From the NCBI RefSeq assembly GCF_030409335.1, contig NZ_JAUFPN010000108.1:1-63820 (forward strand): a stretch of 63,820 nt of DNA, given 5' to 3'. Positions 1 to 8,188 of this stretch are shown piece by piece. Numbering within the stretch: the first letter of the stretch is position 1; the number at the start of each line of letters is the position of its first letter. Below the pieces are notes generated by a model. That model did no database searches. It saw nothing but the letters and a program-made list of their open reading frames with translations, and was not told the origin of the DNA. The translations under genes were made by a program, and so were the position numbers. This DNA is from Paeniroseomonas aquatica. GTDB lineage: Bacteria > Pseudomonadota > Alphaproteobacteria > Acetobacterales > Acetobacteraceae.

Positions 1-969
1 GCCCGCCGCCGCCAGGCCGGCGCCATCCTGGCCGAGGCCGAAGCCCTGCATGCCGAGGCCGCCCGACGCCTCGCCGCCGCCGAGGCCGAGCGCCAGGCGG
101 CCGACGAGGCCCGCCGTGCCGCCGATGCCGCCTTCGCCGCCGCCCGCGAGGCGCAGCTCCGGGGCGAGGGCGCCGCCGCCCAGGCCGAGGCCGCCGCCAC
201 TGCGGTGGAGGAACGCGTCGCCGAGCGCCTCGGCGAGGGCGCCGAGCTGCCGCCGCCGGAGGAGCTGACCGACGCCGCCGAGGACAAGGCCCGGCGCAAG
301 CTGGAGCGTCTCTCGAAGGAGCGGGAGGAGATGGGCCCAGTCAACCTCCGCGCCGATGTCGAGATGGCGGAGATCGAGGAGCGCATCGCCACCATCACCC
401 GCGAGCGCGAGGAGATCGGCAGCGCCATCGCCAAGCTGCGGGGCTCGATCGGCTCGCTCAACCGGGAAGGCCGCGAGCGGCTGCGCGCCATCTTCGACCG
501 GGTCGATACCGAATTCCGCGCCCTGTTCAGCCGGCTGTTCGGCGGCGGCCGGGCCCATCTCGCGCTGGTCGGCTCGGAGGATGCGCTGGAAGCCGGGCTC
601 GAGATCTATGCCGAGCCGCCGGGCAAGAAGCTCTCGGCGCTGAGCCTGCTTTCGGGCGGTGAGCAGGCGCTGACCGCGCTCTCCCTGATCTTCGCCGTCT
701 TCCGCTGCCAGCCCGCGCCGGTCTGCGTGCTCGACGAGGTCGACGCCCCGCTCGACGACGCCAATGTCGAGCGGCTGTGTGACCTGCTGGACGGCATGGC
801 GGCGGAAAGCGGCACCCGCTTCCTGATCGTCACGCACCATCCGCTGACCATGGCGCGAATGCATCGCCTCTACGGCGTGACGATGCAGGAACGCGGCGTC
901 AGCCGGCTGCTGAGCGTCGACCTCGGCCGCGCGGTGGAGATGGTGGAAGGCCAGCAGGCAGCGGGCTGA
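1..969 (+). CDS. smc: Chromosome segregation protein SMC, C-terminal part (5' end outside window)
   Basis: The frame is open from base 1 to the stop at 967-969, so the gene begins upstream of the window. The first ~100 residues are Ala/Glu/Arg-rich heptad-like sequence, the end of the returning coiled coil. The C-terminal ATPase half-domain follows, with the ABC-type signature LSGGEQAL, the Walker B stretch VCVLDEVDAPLDD and the switch histidine in IVTHHPLTM. SMC dimers compact and segregate DNA together with ScpA and ScpB. The D-loop and the sequence LFGGGRAHLAL are typical of bacterial SMC rather than RecN or SbcC. Identity is secure; the N-terminal head and hinge cannot be examined here. 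Confidence 0.95.
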   Translation, partial: ARRRQAGAILAEAEALHAEAARRLAAAEAERQAADEARRAADAAFAAAREAQLRGEGAAAQAEAAATAVEERVAERLGEGAELPPPEELTDAAEDKARRKLERLSKEREEMGPVNLRADVEMAEIEERIATITREREEIGSAIAKLRGSIGSLNREGRERLRAIFDRVDTEFRALFSRLFGGGRAHLALVGSEDALEAGLEIYAEPPGKKLSALSLLSGGEQALTALSLIFAVFRCQPAPVCVLDEVDAPLDDANVERLCDLLDGMAAESGTRFLIVTHHPLTMARMHRLYGVTMQERGVSRLLSVDLGRAVEMVEGQQAAG

Positions 970-978
970 GGCGGGGCT

Positions 979-1857
979 TCAGCCCTTCGGCTGGCCGCGG
1001 TACCAGTCGAGCAGCTGCACGCCGTTCCAGTGCAGCACGCCGCTGTACTTCGCCACATGGTCGTAGAAGGCTTCCAGATACCTGATCCGGTGCGGCTGGC
1101 CGGAAATGTAGGGATGGATGGCGATGGACATGATCTTCGCCCGCTCCGCCCCTTCCTCGTACAGCCGGTCGAACTGGTCGATGGCGCGCTTGAGCAGGTA
1201 GTCGCTCTCATGGTGCTGGACCAGCATCATCGGGATGTCGTTCAGCTCGACGGTATAGGGCAGCGTGACCAACGGACCCTTCTCCGTATGGATCGTCGTC
1301 GGCTCGTCGTCGTAGACCCAGTCGCCGATGTACTGCACGCCGGCTTCGGCCAGCAGCTCCGGCGTCTCCAGCGTCTGGGTCAGCCCGGGTCCGAGCCAGC
1401 CGACGGGGCGGCGGCCGGTGAAACGCTCGATCTCCGCCATCGAGCGGGCGATCATCGCGGCCTGGTCGGGCTCCTTGTGGATCGGCCCCTGTTCCCAGCT
1501 ATGGCCTATGAACTCCCAGCCGGCGCCATGCGCCTGCCGCGCCACCCGCGCGTAGTCCTGGCAGACCCGGGCGTTGATCGAGAGGGTGGGGGCGATGCCC
1601 AGCCTCTCGAACAGCCTGAAGAAGCGCCAGACGCCGACGCGCATGCCGTATTCGTGCCAGGACCAGTTGGGCACGTCGGGCAGCAGCACCTGCCCGGTCG
1701 GCGCCGGCAGCACCTGCCGCGCCATCGGCCTGGCGATGTCCCAGACCTCGAGGTTGACGATGCTCCAGACCACGATGCGGGCCCCGCCGGGCAGCACCAG
1801 CGGCGGCCGGTCGACGATGGCGGAATAGGGGATTCGGTCCCGCGGCTGCAGGCTCAT
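979..1857 (-). CDS. Polysaccharide deacetylase family protein (PuuE/allantoinase-like)
   Basis: A 292-residue protein of the NodB-homology carbohydrate esterase 4 fold. It resembles the PuuE-like branch, which hydrolyses C-N bonds in small molecules such as allantoin rather than sugar N-acetyl groups. The central sequence FIGHSWEQGP (near residue 120) carries the metal-binding His region. The N-terminal YSAIVDRPPLVLPGGARIVVW and the repeated Trp/His-rich segment PNWSWHEYG fit that branch. No signal peptide is visible, so it is probably cytoplasmic. It lies tail to tail with smc (9-bp gap) and is divergent from the D-aminoacylase-like gene, so both may act in amide or ureide catabolism. The true substrate cannot be told from sequence. 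Confidence 0.8.
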   Translation of the reverse strand: MSLQPRDRIPYSAIVDRPPLVLPGGARIVVWSIVNLEVWDIARPMARQVLPAPTGQVLLPDVPNWSWHEYGMRVGVWRFFRLFERLGIAPTLSINARVCQDYARVARQAHGAGWEFIGHSWEQGPIHKEPDQAAMIARSMAEIERFTGRRPVGWLGPGLTQTLETPELLAEAGVQYIGDWVYDDEPTTIHTEKGPLVTLPYTVELNDIPMMLVQHHESDYLLKRAIDQFDRLYEEGAERAKIMSIAIHPYISGQPHRIRYLEAFYDHVAKYSGVLHWNGVQLLDWYRGQPKG

Positions 1858-2031
1858 GCCGAAGCCTCCTCACCGGCGGCCGCGGGGCGGCGGGCATGTC
1901 GGGCGGGCTGGGTCATCGGGGGGCTCCTGTCCGAAGGCTGAGCATCCGGCGCCGCGCGGCGCCGCGTCAACGACGGCTTGGCGCCGTGCCAGCGCCGCGC
2001 CACCCTTGCCCCCACCGGAGGAGGACGGACC

Positions 2032-3486
2032 ATGGCGCTGCGCTGCGACCTCATCATCCGCGACGCCACCCTGGTCGACGGCAGCGGCGGGCCGCGCCGG
2101 CGCGGCGACCTCGGCGTGACCGGCGACCGGATCGTCGCCATGGGCGACCTCGGCGGCGCCAGCGGCGACCGGGAGGTGCTGGCCGCGGGCCGGGTCCTGG
2201 CGCCGGGATTCATCGACGCCCATACCCATGACGACCAGATGGTGCTCTGCGGCCCGGCCTGCATGCTCTGCAAGACCTCCCAGGGGGTGACCAGCGTGGT
2301 CGTCGGCAATTGCGGCATCAGCCTCTCGCCGGTGCCGATGGCGACCCGGCCGCCGGCGCCGCTGGACCAGGTCTGCGCCCCGGAATGGTGGGTCTTCGAC
2401 AGCTTCGCCGCCTATGCGGACCGGCTGGCGCGGGAGCCGTCCTCGGTGAACACCCTGGCGCTGATCGGCCACATGTCGCTGCGCCTAGGGGCGATGGGGG
2501 CGGCGCTCGACCGGCCCGCGACCGACCGGGAGGCGGCGGCGATGCGCCGGCAGCTGGCGCAGGCCCTGGCCGAGGGCGCTGCCGGCTTCTCCACCGGATT
2601 GTTCTATGCGCCAAGCCGGCATGCCCCGACCGACGAGGTGATCGCGGTGGCGGAGGCGCTGCGGGCGCAGCGGGGCCTCTACGTCACCCACATGCGGGAC
2701 GAGGCGGACGGGGTGCTCGACAGCATCGCGGAGACGCTGGGCATCGGTGCCGCGGCCGGGGTGCCGGTGGTGATCAGCCACCACAAATGCGCCATGCCGG
2801 AGAACCACGGCCGGTCGCGGGAGACGCTGGCGATGATCGAGGCCGGCGCGGCGCGGCAGCCGGTCGCCTTCGACGTCTATCCCTATGCCGCCACCTCCAC
2901 CTCGCTCGCCGCCCGCCGGCCGCGGCCGGACGTGCCGGTGCAGGTCGCCGCCTCCCTGCCCCATCCGGAGATGGCCGGGCGGATGCTGGCGGATGTCGCG
3001 GCGGCATGGGGCCTGGGGCTGGAGGCGGCGGTGGCGCGGCTGCTGCCGGCGAGCGGCATCTTCCACAGCATGGCCGAGGAGGACGTGCAGCGGATCATGG
3101 CGCATCCCCTGGCGATGATCGGCAGCGACGGCGGGCCGTTGGCGGAGCAGCCGCATCCGCGGCTATGGGGCAGCTTCCCCCGGGTGCTCGGGCACTACAG
3201 CCGGGACCTCGGCCTGTTCAGCCTGGAGGCGGCGGTCCACAAGATGACCGGCCGTCCGGCGGCGGTCTTCGGCCTGGCGGATCGCGGGATGCTGCGGCCG
3301 GGGGCCTTCGCCGACCTGGTGCTGTTCGACCAGGCCACGGTGCGGGACCGCGCCACCTTCGCCGAACCGCGGCAGGCGGCGGCGGGGATCCACGAGGTCT
3401 GGGTGAACGGGCAGACCGCCTATACGCCGGCGGCCGGGGCGACCGCGGCGCGGTCCGGCCGGCTGCTGCGGCGGGCGCCGGCCTGA
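2032..3486 (+). CDS. N-acyl-D-amino-acid deacylase (D-aminoacylase) family amidohydrolase
   Basis: A 484-residue member of the amidohydrolase superfamily that includes D-aminoacylases, which release D-amino acids from N-acyl forms. The metal-binding H-T-H motif sits at residues 64-66 (GFIDAHTHDD). Later metal or active-site motifs are THMRDEADG, ISHHKC and the family block IGSDGGPL followed by HPRLWGSFPRVLG. The start at 2032 is chosen because GGAGGA lies 8-14 bases upstream; an in-frame start at 1978 would add 18 unlikely residues. No signal peptide is seen. Family assignment is firm, but substrate preference (D-Glu, D-Asp or broad) is not decidable. Divergent from the deacetylase gene. Confidence 0.88.
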   Translation: MALRCDLIIRDATLVDGSGGPRRRGDLGVTGDRIVAMGDLGGASGDREVLAAGRVLAPGFIDAHTHDDQMVLCGPACMLCKTSQGVTSVVVGNCGISLSPVPMATRPPAPLDQVCAPEWWVFDSFAAYADRLAREPSSVNTLALIGHMSLRLGAMGAALDRPATDREAAAMRRQLAQALAEGAAGFSTGLFYAPSRHAPTDEVIAVAEALRAQRGLYVTHMRDEADGVLDSIAETLGIGAAAGVPVVISHHKCAMPENHGRSRETLAMIEAGAARQPVAFDVYPYAATSTSLAARRPRPDVPVQVAASLPHPEMAGRMLADVAAAWGLGLEAAVARLLPASGIFHSMAEEDVQRIMAHPLAMIGSDGGPLAEQPHPRLWGSFPRVLGHYSRDLGLFSLEAAVHKMTGRPAAVFGLADRGMLRPGAFADLVLFDQATVRDRATFAEPRQAAAGIHEVWVNGQTAYTPAAGATAARSGRLLRRAPA

Positions 3487-3489
3487 GGC

Positions 3490-3533
3490 CCGCGGGGCAT
3501 AGCGCCGCGGCGCCGGCTCAGCAGAGGCTGAGC
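3490..3533. terminator. Convergent hairpins between the aminoacylase and response regulator genes
   Basis: Two inverted repeats follow the aminoacylase stop: CCGCGG at 3490-3495 with 3505-3510, and GCTCAG at 3516-3521 pairing with CTGAGC at 3528-3533. The second overlaps the 3' end of the response regulator gene on the other strand. Neither has a T-run, so intrinsic termination is only a guess based on position between convergent genes. Confidence 0.35.
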
Positions 3534-3988
3534 GCGGCGGGCCTGGGCGCCGCAGCCCGGAGCGCCGCAGACCTGTGCGCCGCCTGGGCGGCGACCCGCC
3601 GGATGGCGGCGGCCAGATCGGCGATCTCGAAGGGCTTGAGCAGCAGCGCCAGCGGGCTGCCGCCGGCGGACTGCAGCAGCTGCTCGCCATTGGGCGGCAG
3701 GAAGCCGGTCATCACCACGACCGGCAGGTCCGGCCGCTGCGCCCGCAGGCGGGGGATGAGCTCCCAGCCGGTCATGCGGGGCATGGCCAGGTCGGTCACC
3801 AGCACGTCGAAGCTGACCGCCTCGGCCAGGCGCAGGGCTTCCTCGCCATCGGCCGCCAGCATCACGCTGTGCCCGTAGTCGGTGAGCGCCTCCTCGATGA
3901 CCATGGCCGCGAGCGGTTCGTCCTCCGCGACCAGTATTCGAAGCCCGTCCAGCGCCAGGGCGTGGTTCATCGCCGCTCCAATCGCCAT
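3518..3988 (-). CDS. Single-domain response regulator (CheY-like receiver)
   Basis: A 156-residue protein consisting of one receiver domain plus a ~30-residue Ala/Arg-rich tail without a recognisable output domain. The acidic pocket is E22/D23 (LVAEDEP), the phosphoacceptor is D66 (VTDLAMP), the switch Thr is T94 (VVMTGF) and the conserved Lys is K118 (LLKPF). Such proteins usually receive phosphate from a hybrid or soluble histidine kinase and act through protein contacts. No kinase gene is adjacent; the nearest is the ChvG-like kinase at 8189, whose usual partner has a DNA-binding domain, so a pairing is unlikely. An internal ATG at residue 7 is an alternative start. Confidence 0.88.
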   Translation of the reverse strand: MAIGAAMNHALALDGLRILVAEDEPLAAMVIEEALTDYGHSVMLAADGEEALRLAEAVSFDVLVTDLAMPRMTGWELIPRLRAQRPDLPVVVMTGFLPPNGEQLLQSAGGSPLALLLKPFEIADLAAAIRRVAAQAAHRSAALRAAAPRPAALSLC

Positions 3989-4108
3989 GCCCGTGCCGCC
4001 GCCCAGAGGGGCGGCCAGACACGCCTCGGCGAGATGGGATGTAGCGCTTTGGTGCAGACGCCGGCGTCAAGTTCTCTTGATGGGCGAAATTATGCTGTCA
4101 GGGGCGGG

Positions 4109-5563
4109 CTACCCGGTCCGCCCCGCCGCCCCGGGCGCCACGCCGAGCTGGGCGTACAGCGTGGCGAGGCGCTCGGCGTAGCGCTCCGGGCTGAACAGCG
4201 CTGCGCGGACCGGCCCGGCGGCGGCCAGCCGGGCCCGCAGCGCCGGATCCCGGTCCATCGCCTGGATCGCCCCGACCAGGGCCGAGATGTCGTAGGGATC
4301 CACCGTCAGCGCCGCATCGCCCACCACCTCCGGCATGGAGGCGGTATTGGAGGTGATGACCGGCGTGCCCAGCAGCATCGCCTCCAGCGCCGGCAGGCCG
4401 AAGCCCTCGTACAGCGAGGGGAACAGCACCGCCCGGGCGCCGCGGATGAGGTTCACCAGCAGGCGGAAGGGCGCGTAGTCCAGCAGGATGATCTTGCGCC
4501 GGGTCCTGAGCGTCATGCCCTCCTGCACCAGGGTGCGGATATGGTCGTCGAACATCAGCCGGAGCTCCTCCTCGGATTTCCAGGCCTTCTTGCCGACGAT
4601 GACCAGCGGCCCCTCGACGCCGCTGGCGAGGAAGGCCTGGATCATCCGGCCGACGTTCTTCTTCGGCTCGATCGCGCCGAAGAACAGCCAATAGCCGCCG
4701 GGCTCCAGGCCGAAGCTGCCGCGCACCTCGTCGGCGACCGCCTGGGCCGGGGCCTCGGTGAACTTCCGCGGGATGTCGACCGCCTGGTAGGTATTGGTCA
4801 CCCGCTCCTCGGGCACGCCCAGCAGGCTGATGATGTCCCGGCGGGAGGCCTCGGAGACGGTGACGATATGGTCGGCCCGCTGGCCGAGCCGGCGGTTGAG
4901 GCGGAAGTAGCGCCGCTTGTTGTCGAGGGTCGTGTAGGGCAGCCGCAGCGGCACCAGGTCGTGCAGGGTGTAGATGTTGCGCGCCCCGACCGCCCGCAGC
5001 GGCAGCGGATAGGTCCAGTGCATGAGTTGCGGCGGGTGCGGAATGGTCACCTGCAATTCCCGCTTGAAGATGCGGAAATGCACATGGGCCTGCTGGAACA
5101 GGTCCTGCACGTTCCATATCTCGTCGAAATGCGGCAGACGATCTCGGAAGGTGGTGGCGATGACCTGGCCGGTGATGGGCACCGGCACGGCCTGCTCGCC
5201 GAAGGGCGTCGTCGCCATGCGGCGGGCGCGGCGGAGGGCCACCAGCCAGCGCGGCGGGCTGCCGACCCGCTCGTCGAAGAAGGCGATCTCGCGGATCAGC
5301 GGGTCGCGGCCCGGCGCCGCCCGGGTGCCGTAGAGCACCCCCGTCTCGAAGCCGAGTCGGCCGAAGGCGAAGCTGAGGTTCCGGGCATAGGTGGCGACTC
5401 CGGTGCCCTGGTCGAGCGCGAGGTTGTACCCGTCCAGGAAGACCCGGGGACGGCCCGGCGGGGCGGCCGCCCTCATCCCTGCTGGACCTGGCTGCGGAGG
5501 CCTGGTTCCATCCACACGAATTCTTGAAACGCTCTCATATGGGTTATCGTTTCCGGGTTGCAC
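4109..5563 (-). CDS. Glycosyltransferase family 4 (group 1) protein
   Basis: A GT-B fold glycosyltransferase of up to 484 residues. The C-terminal half carries the donor-binding signature [17 protein letters not shown], containing the family E-x7-E motif, followed by [15 protein letters not shown]. Upstream, the motifs [11 protein letters not shown] and [12 protein letters not shown] are typical of mannosyl- or rhamnosyl-type transferases working on exopolysaccharide or LPS. The start is uncertain: 5563 gives a 29-residue extension, while ATG at 5476 begins just before the conserved [10 protein letters not shown] strand and has AGCAGGG in front of it. The gene is divergent from a second GT4 gene at 5915 across a 350-bp region. 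Sugar and acceptor are unknown. Confidence 0.88.
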   Translation of the reverse strand: MQPGNDNPYESVSRIRVDGTRPPQPGPAGMRAAAPPGRPRVFLDGYNLALDQGTGVATYARNLSFAFGRLGFETGVLYGTRAAPGRDPLIREIAFFDERVGSPPRWLVALRRARRMATTPFGEQAVPVPITGQVIATTFRDRLPHFDEIWNVQDLFQQAHVHFRIFKRELQVTIPHPPQLMHWTYPLPLRAVGARNIYTLHDLVPLRLPYTTLDNKRRYFRLNRRLGQRADHIVTVSEASRRDIISLLGVPEERVTNTYQAVDIPRKFTEAPAQAVADEVRGSFGLEPGGYWLFFGAIEPKKNVGRMIQAFLASGVEGPLVIVGKKAWKSEEELRLMFDDHIRTLVQEGMTLRTRRKIILLDYAPFRLLVNLIRGARAVLFPSLYEGFGLPALEAMLLGTPVITSNTASMPEVVGDAALTVDPYDISALVGAIQAMDRDPALRARLAAAGPVRAALFSPERYAERLATLYAQLGVAPGAAGRTG

Positions 5564-5914
5564 ATCAACTGATGATATCCCTTGCGAAGCGAAACGCCGC
5601 AGTGCCTAATCGCTTGCATGGTTTGGGAGCCGAACGTGGCACGGTCCTCTGGTAGGGTAGGCAGCCTGGAAGTCACCGCCGCGCTGTTGCCTTTACGCAA
5701 CGTCGCGGCCATGGGCATGGCGGAGCTGGCGGTGCTGATGGTCCGGGCGAGCGCCATTCTCCTGCTCCTCTCGCCCGTCGCCCTGCTGGCGCTGCTCGCA
5801 TTCGCTTGAATTAGAAACGATGTGACCCTACTGGGAGAGGCCTGTTTGCGGTAGCAACGCCCTATGGTGGTGATGCGACCGCCAGGAACGCCTTCTACCG
5901 GCAGGAGCCATCGG
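5564..5914. promoter_or_regulatory. Divergent intergenic region between two glycosyltransferase genes
   Basis: A 351-bp spacer with noticeably more A/T than its surroundings around 5515-5600 and 5800-5860. It must hold the promoters of both divergent glycosyltransferase genes. I found no convincing paired -35/-10 boxes, no long palindrome and no RNA gene. A possible very small membrane protein at 5711-5809 is listed separately. Confidence 0.4.
5711..5809 (+). CDS. Possible 32-aa hydrophobic small membrane protein
   Basis: An ATG at 5711 opens 32 codons ending at TGA 5807-5809. After MGMAELAVLMVRAS the product is almost pure Ile/Leu/Val/Ala (AILLLLSPVALLALLAFA), enough for one membrane span with a single Arg before it. 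There is no clear Shine-Dalgarno sequence and the spacer could encode this by chance, since Leu/Ala-rich frames are common in GC-rich DNA. A second ATG two codons later is an alternative start. Function unknown, low confidence. Confidence 0.22.
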   Translation: MGMAELAVLMVRASAILLLLSPVALLALLAFA

Positions 5915-8128
5915 ATGGATATGATCTCATGGGTGGAATCGCCGGACGCGACCGCCGATGCCGATGCCCTCCTCGCCCGCGCCGATGCCCTCCGTGACCA
6001 GCAGGCCTGGTCCGAGGCCGCCGACGCCTATGCCGCCTTCCTCCGGCTCCGCCCCGACCACTGGGCGATCCGCGTCCAGTACGGCCACTGCCTGAAGGAA
6101 TCCGGCGACCCGGACCGGGCCCTGCTGGCCTACCGGGAGGCCGAGCGGCTGCAGCCCGGCGATGCCGACATCCACCTGCAGATCGGCCATGTGCTGAAGC
6201 GCCTGGACCGGCACGAGGAGGCGCTCGAGGAATATGCCCGGGCCCTGCTGCTGGACCCGGCCAGCCCGGCGGCGCGGGCCGAGATCATGGCGCTCGACCC
6301 CGGCCTGCCGGAGCCGCCGGCGATGCCGGGCCCCGGCCACCTGCCCCGGGACCTTGCGCCGCCGGCCGCGGCGGCGGGCCAGCCCGCCGGCGCCGCCACC
6401 GTGATCTTCGACGCCTCCGACCTGCTCGACTACTTCCAGCACAACCGGGCGCCGACCGGCATCCAGCGGGTCCAGCTCGCCATCATCCGCGAGGCCCTGG
6501 CGGCGACGCCGGGCGTGGCGATCGCCGGCTTCGTCGCCGGGGAGGGGGTGTGGAAGGCGGTGCCCGAGGCGCTCTTCCGCCGCCTGGCCTGCCTGTCGCG
6601 GGAGGGCACCGCGGTCGCCGACCCGGCCTGGCGCACCGCGCTGGCCGCGGTGCAGGAGGCGCTGCGGGACGCCGCGCCCCTGGGCCTCGCGCCCGGCTGC
6701 AGCCTGGTCAACCTCGGGACCTCCTGGTGGATCCCGGACTATCTGCGGGTGGTGCGGGAGGCGAAGGAGCAGCACGGGCTGCGCTACATCCCCTTCCTCC
6801 ACGACTGCATCCCCCTGCTGGTGCCCGAGCATTGCGCCGCGGCCCTGGTCGATGAATTCGCCCGCTGGTTCGCCGCGGTCTGCCTGCATGCCGATGCGGT
6901 GCTGACCAATTCCGAATGCACCCGGGCGGATTTCCTGCGCCTGCAGCAGCAGTTGCTGCCGGGGCTGGCGATCCCCTGCTTCCCCATCCCGCTGGATGCG
7001 GCGGAGCCGCAGGCCGCCGCTGCGGCCCCACCGGCGCGCCGCCCTTACGTGCTCTTCGTCGGCACCGTCGAATCCCGCAAGAACCACCTGCTGGCCTTCG
7101 GCGCCTGGCTGACGCTGCTGCGCCGCCACGGGGCGGAGGCGGTGCCGGACCTGGTCTGCGTCGGCAAGCGGGGCTGGCTGGCCGAGGCGGTGCTGAAGCT
7201 GCACCAGAACTCGGCGGCGCTGCGGGCCAAGGTCCACCTGCTGCACGGCGTCGCCGATACCGAGCTGGAAGGCCTGTACCGCGGCTGCCTCTTCACCCTC
7301 TACAACAGCTTCTACGAGGGCTGGGGCCTGCCGGTCACCGAGAGCCTGGCGCATGGCAGGGTGGCGCTGGTGCCGGACCATTCCTCGCTGCGGGAGGCGG
7401 GCGGCCAGGGCGCGGTCTATTTCACCCCGCAGAGCGAGCCCGACCTGGTGGCGAAGCTGGAGCGGCTGATCTTCGATGCGGCCTTCCGCACGGCGCAGGA
7501 GGCGGTGGTGGCGGCATCGCACCGGCCCCGCCCCTGGGCCGCGGTCGCGGCGCAGGTGCTGGACGCGGTGCAGGAGGCGGGCCACGGCCGCCTGCCGCCG
7601 CCGCGGGAGCGGCTGGACCTCCGCCTGGGCGAGGTGCATGCGCTGCGGCTGCTGCCGGGGCCGGAGACCGGCCTCGCCATGGCCGTCGCCGACGTGCTGC
7701 GGAGCGGGCCGGGCTGGTCGCGGCTGGAGGAGTGGGGGGTCTGGACCCTGCCCGGCCGCAGCCTGCTGCACCTGCCGCTGGAAGCCGGGCTGCCGCGGGC
7801 GCGGCTGCGGGTCTACCTGGAGCTGGTCGCGCCGCCGCTGCCGGTCGGCTTCCGCATCCGCGCCCAGGTCCGGGGCGAGCCGGCCACGGACTTCCGCCCG
7901 GTGGCCGCCGCCGCCGGGGAGCCGCTGTTCTGCATGCTGGAGGTGGAGGGCGCCGGCGGGGCCGAGGTCGAGATCGAGATCGAGAATGGGCCCGGCGTGG
8001 CCCCGGCGCCGGGCGACCCCCGGCTGGTCGGCATCGGCCTGCGCAGCGTCATGGTCTGCCGCCGGGACGACCTGGCGAGCCGGCTCGACTACCTGGAACG
8101 CGCCGCGCTGCCCCGGCTGGTCGCGTAG
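5915..8128 (+). CDS. TPR-domain glycosyltransferase (GT4) with extra C-terminal domain
   Basis: A 737-residue fusion. Residues ~15-125 form two to three tetratricopeptide repeats (for example HWAIRVQYGHCLKESGDPDRALLAYREAERLQPGD, in two parts, and DIHLQIGHVLKRLDRHEEAL). After a Pro/Ala linker, residues ~150-560 are a GT-B glycosyltransferase beginning FDASDLLDYFQHNRAPTGIQR, with the donor-site motif NSFYEGWGLPVTESLAHG. The last ~180 residues (RERLDLRLGEVHALRL onward) look like a beta-rich module I do not recognise. The start at 5915 is chosen for GGCAGGAG 9-14 bases upstream; an ATG at 5864 lacks this. TPRs may bind a polysaccharide-assembly partner. Divergent from another GT4, suggesting a surface-polysaccharide pair. 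Confidence 0.87.
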   Translation: MDMISWVESPDATADADALLARADALRDQQAWSEAADAYAAFLRLRPDHWAIRVQYGHCLKESGDPDRALLAYREAERLQPGDADIHLQIGHVLKRLDRHEEALEEYARALLLDPASPAARAEIMALDPGLPEPPAMPGPGHLPRDLAPPAAAAGQPAGAATVIFDASDLLDYFQHNRAPTGIQRVQLAIIREALAATPGVAIAGFVAGEGVWKAVPEALFRRLACLSREGTAVADPAWRTALAAVQEALRDAAPLGLAPGCSLVNLGTSWWIPDYLRVVREAKEQHGLRYIPFLHDCIPLLVPEHCAAALVDEFARWFAAVCLHADAVLTNSECTRADFLRLQQQLLPGLAIPCFPIPLDAAEPQAAAAAPPARRPYVLFVGTVESRKNHLLAFGAWLTLLRRHGAEAVPDLVCVGKRGWLAEAVLKLHQNSAALRAKVHLLHGVADTELEGLYRGCLFTLYNSFYEGWGLPVTESLAHGRVALVPDHSSLREAGGQGAVYFTPQSEPDLVAKLERLIFDAAFRTAQEAVVAASHRPRPWAAVAAQVLDAVQEAGHGRLPPPRERLDLRLGEVHALRLLPGPETGLAMAVADVLRSGPGWSRLEEWGVWTLPGRSLLHLPLEAGLPRARLRVYLELVAPPLPVGFRIRAQVRGEPATDFRPVAAAAGEPLFCMLEVEGAGGAEVEIEIENGPGVAPAPGDPRLVGIGLRSVMVCRRDDLASRLDYLERAALPRLVA

Positions 8129-8188
8129 CGCCGCACCGGCAGCGGGCGATCCCTCTCGCGCGCCCGGCTTTTCCGCTACACTCCGGGG

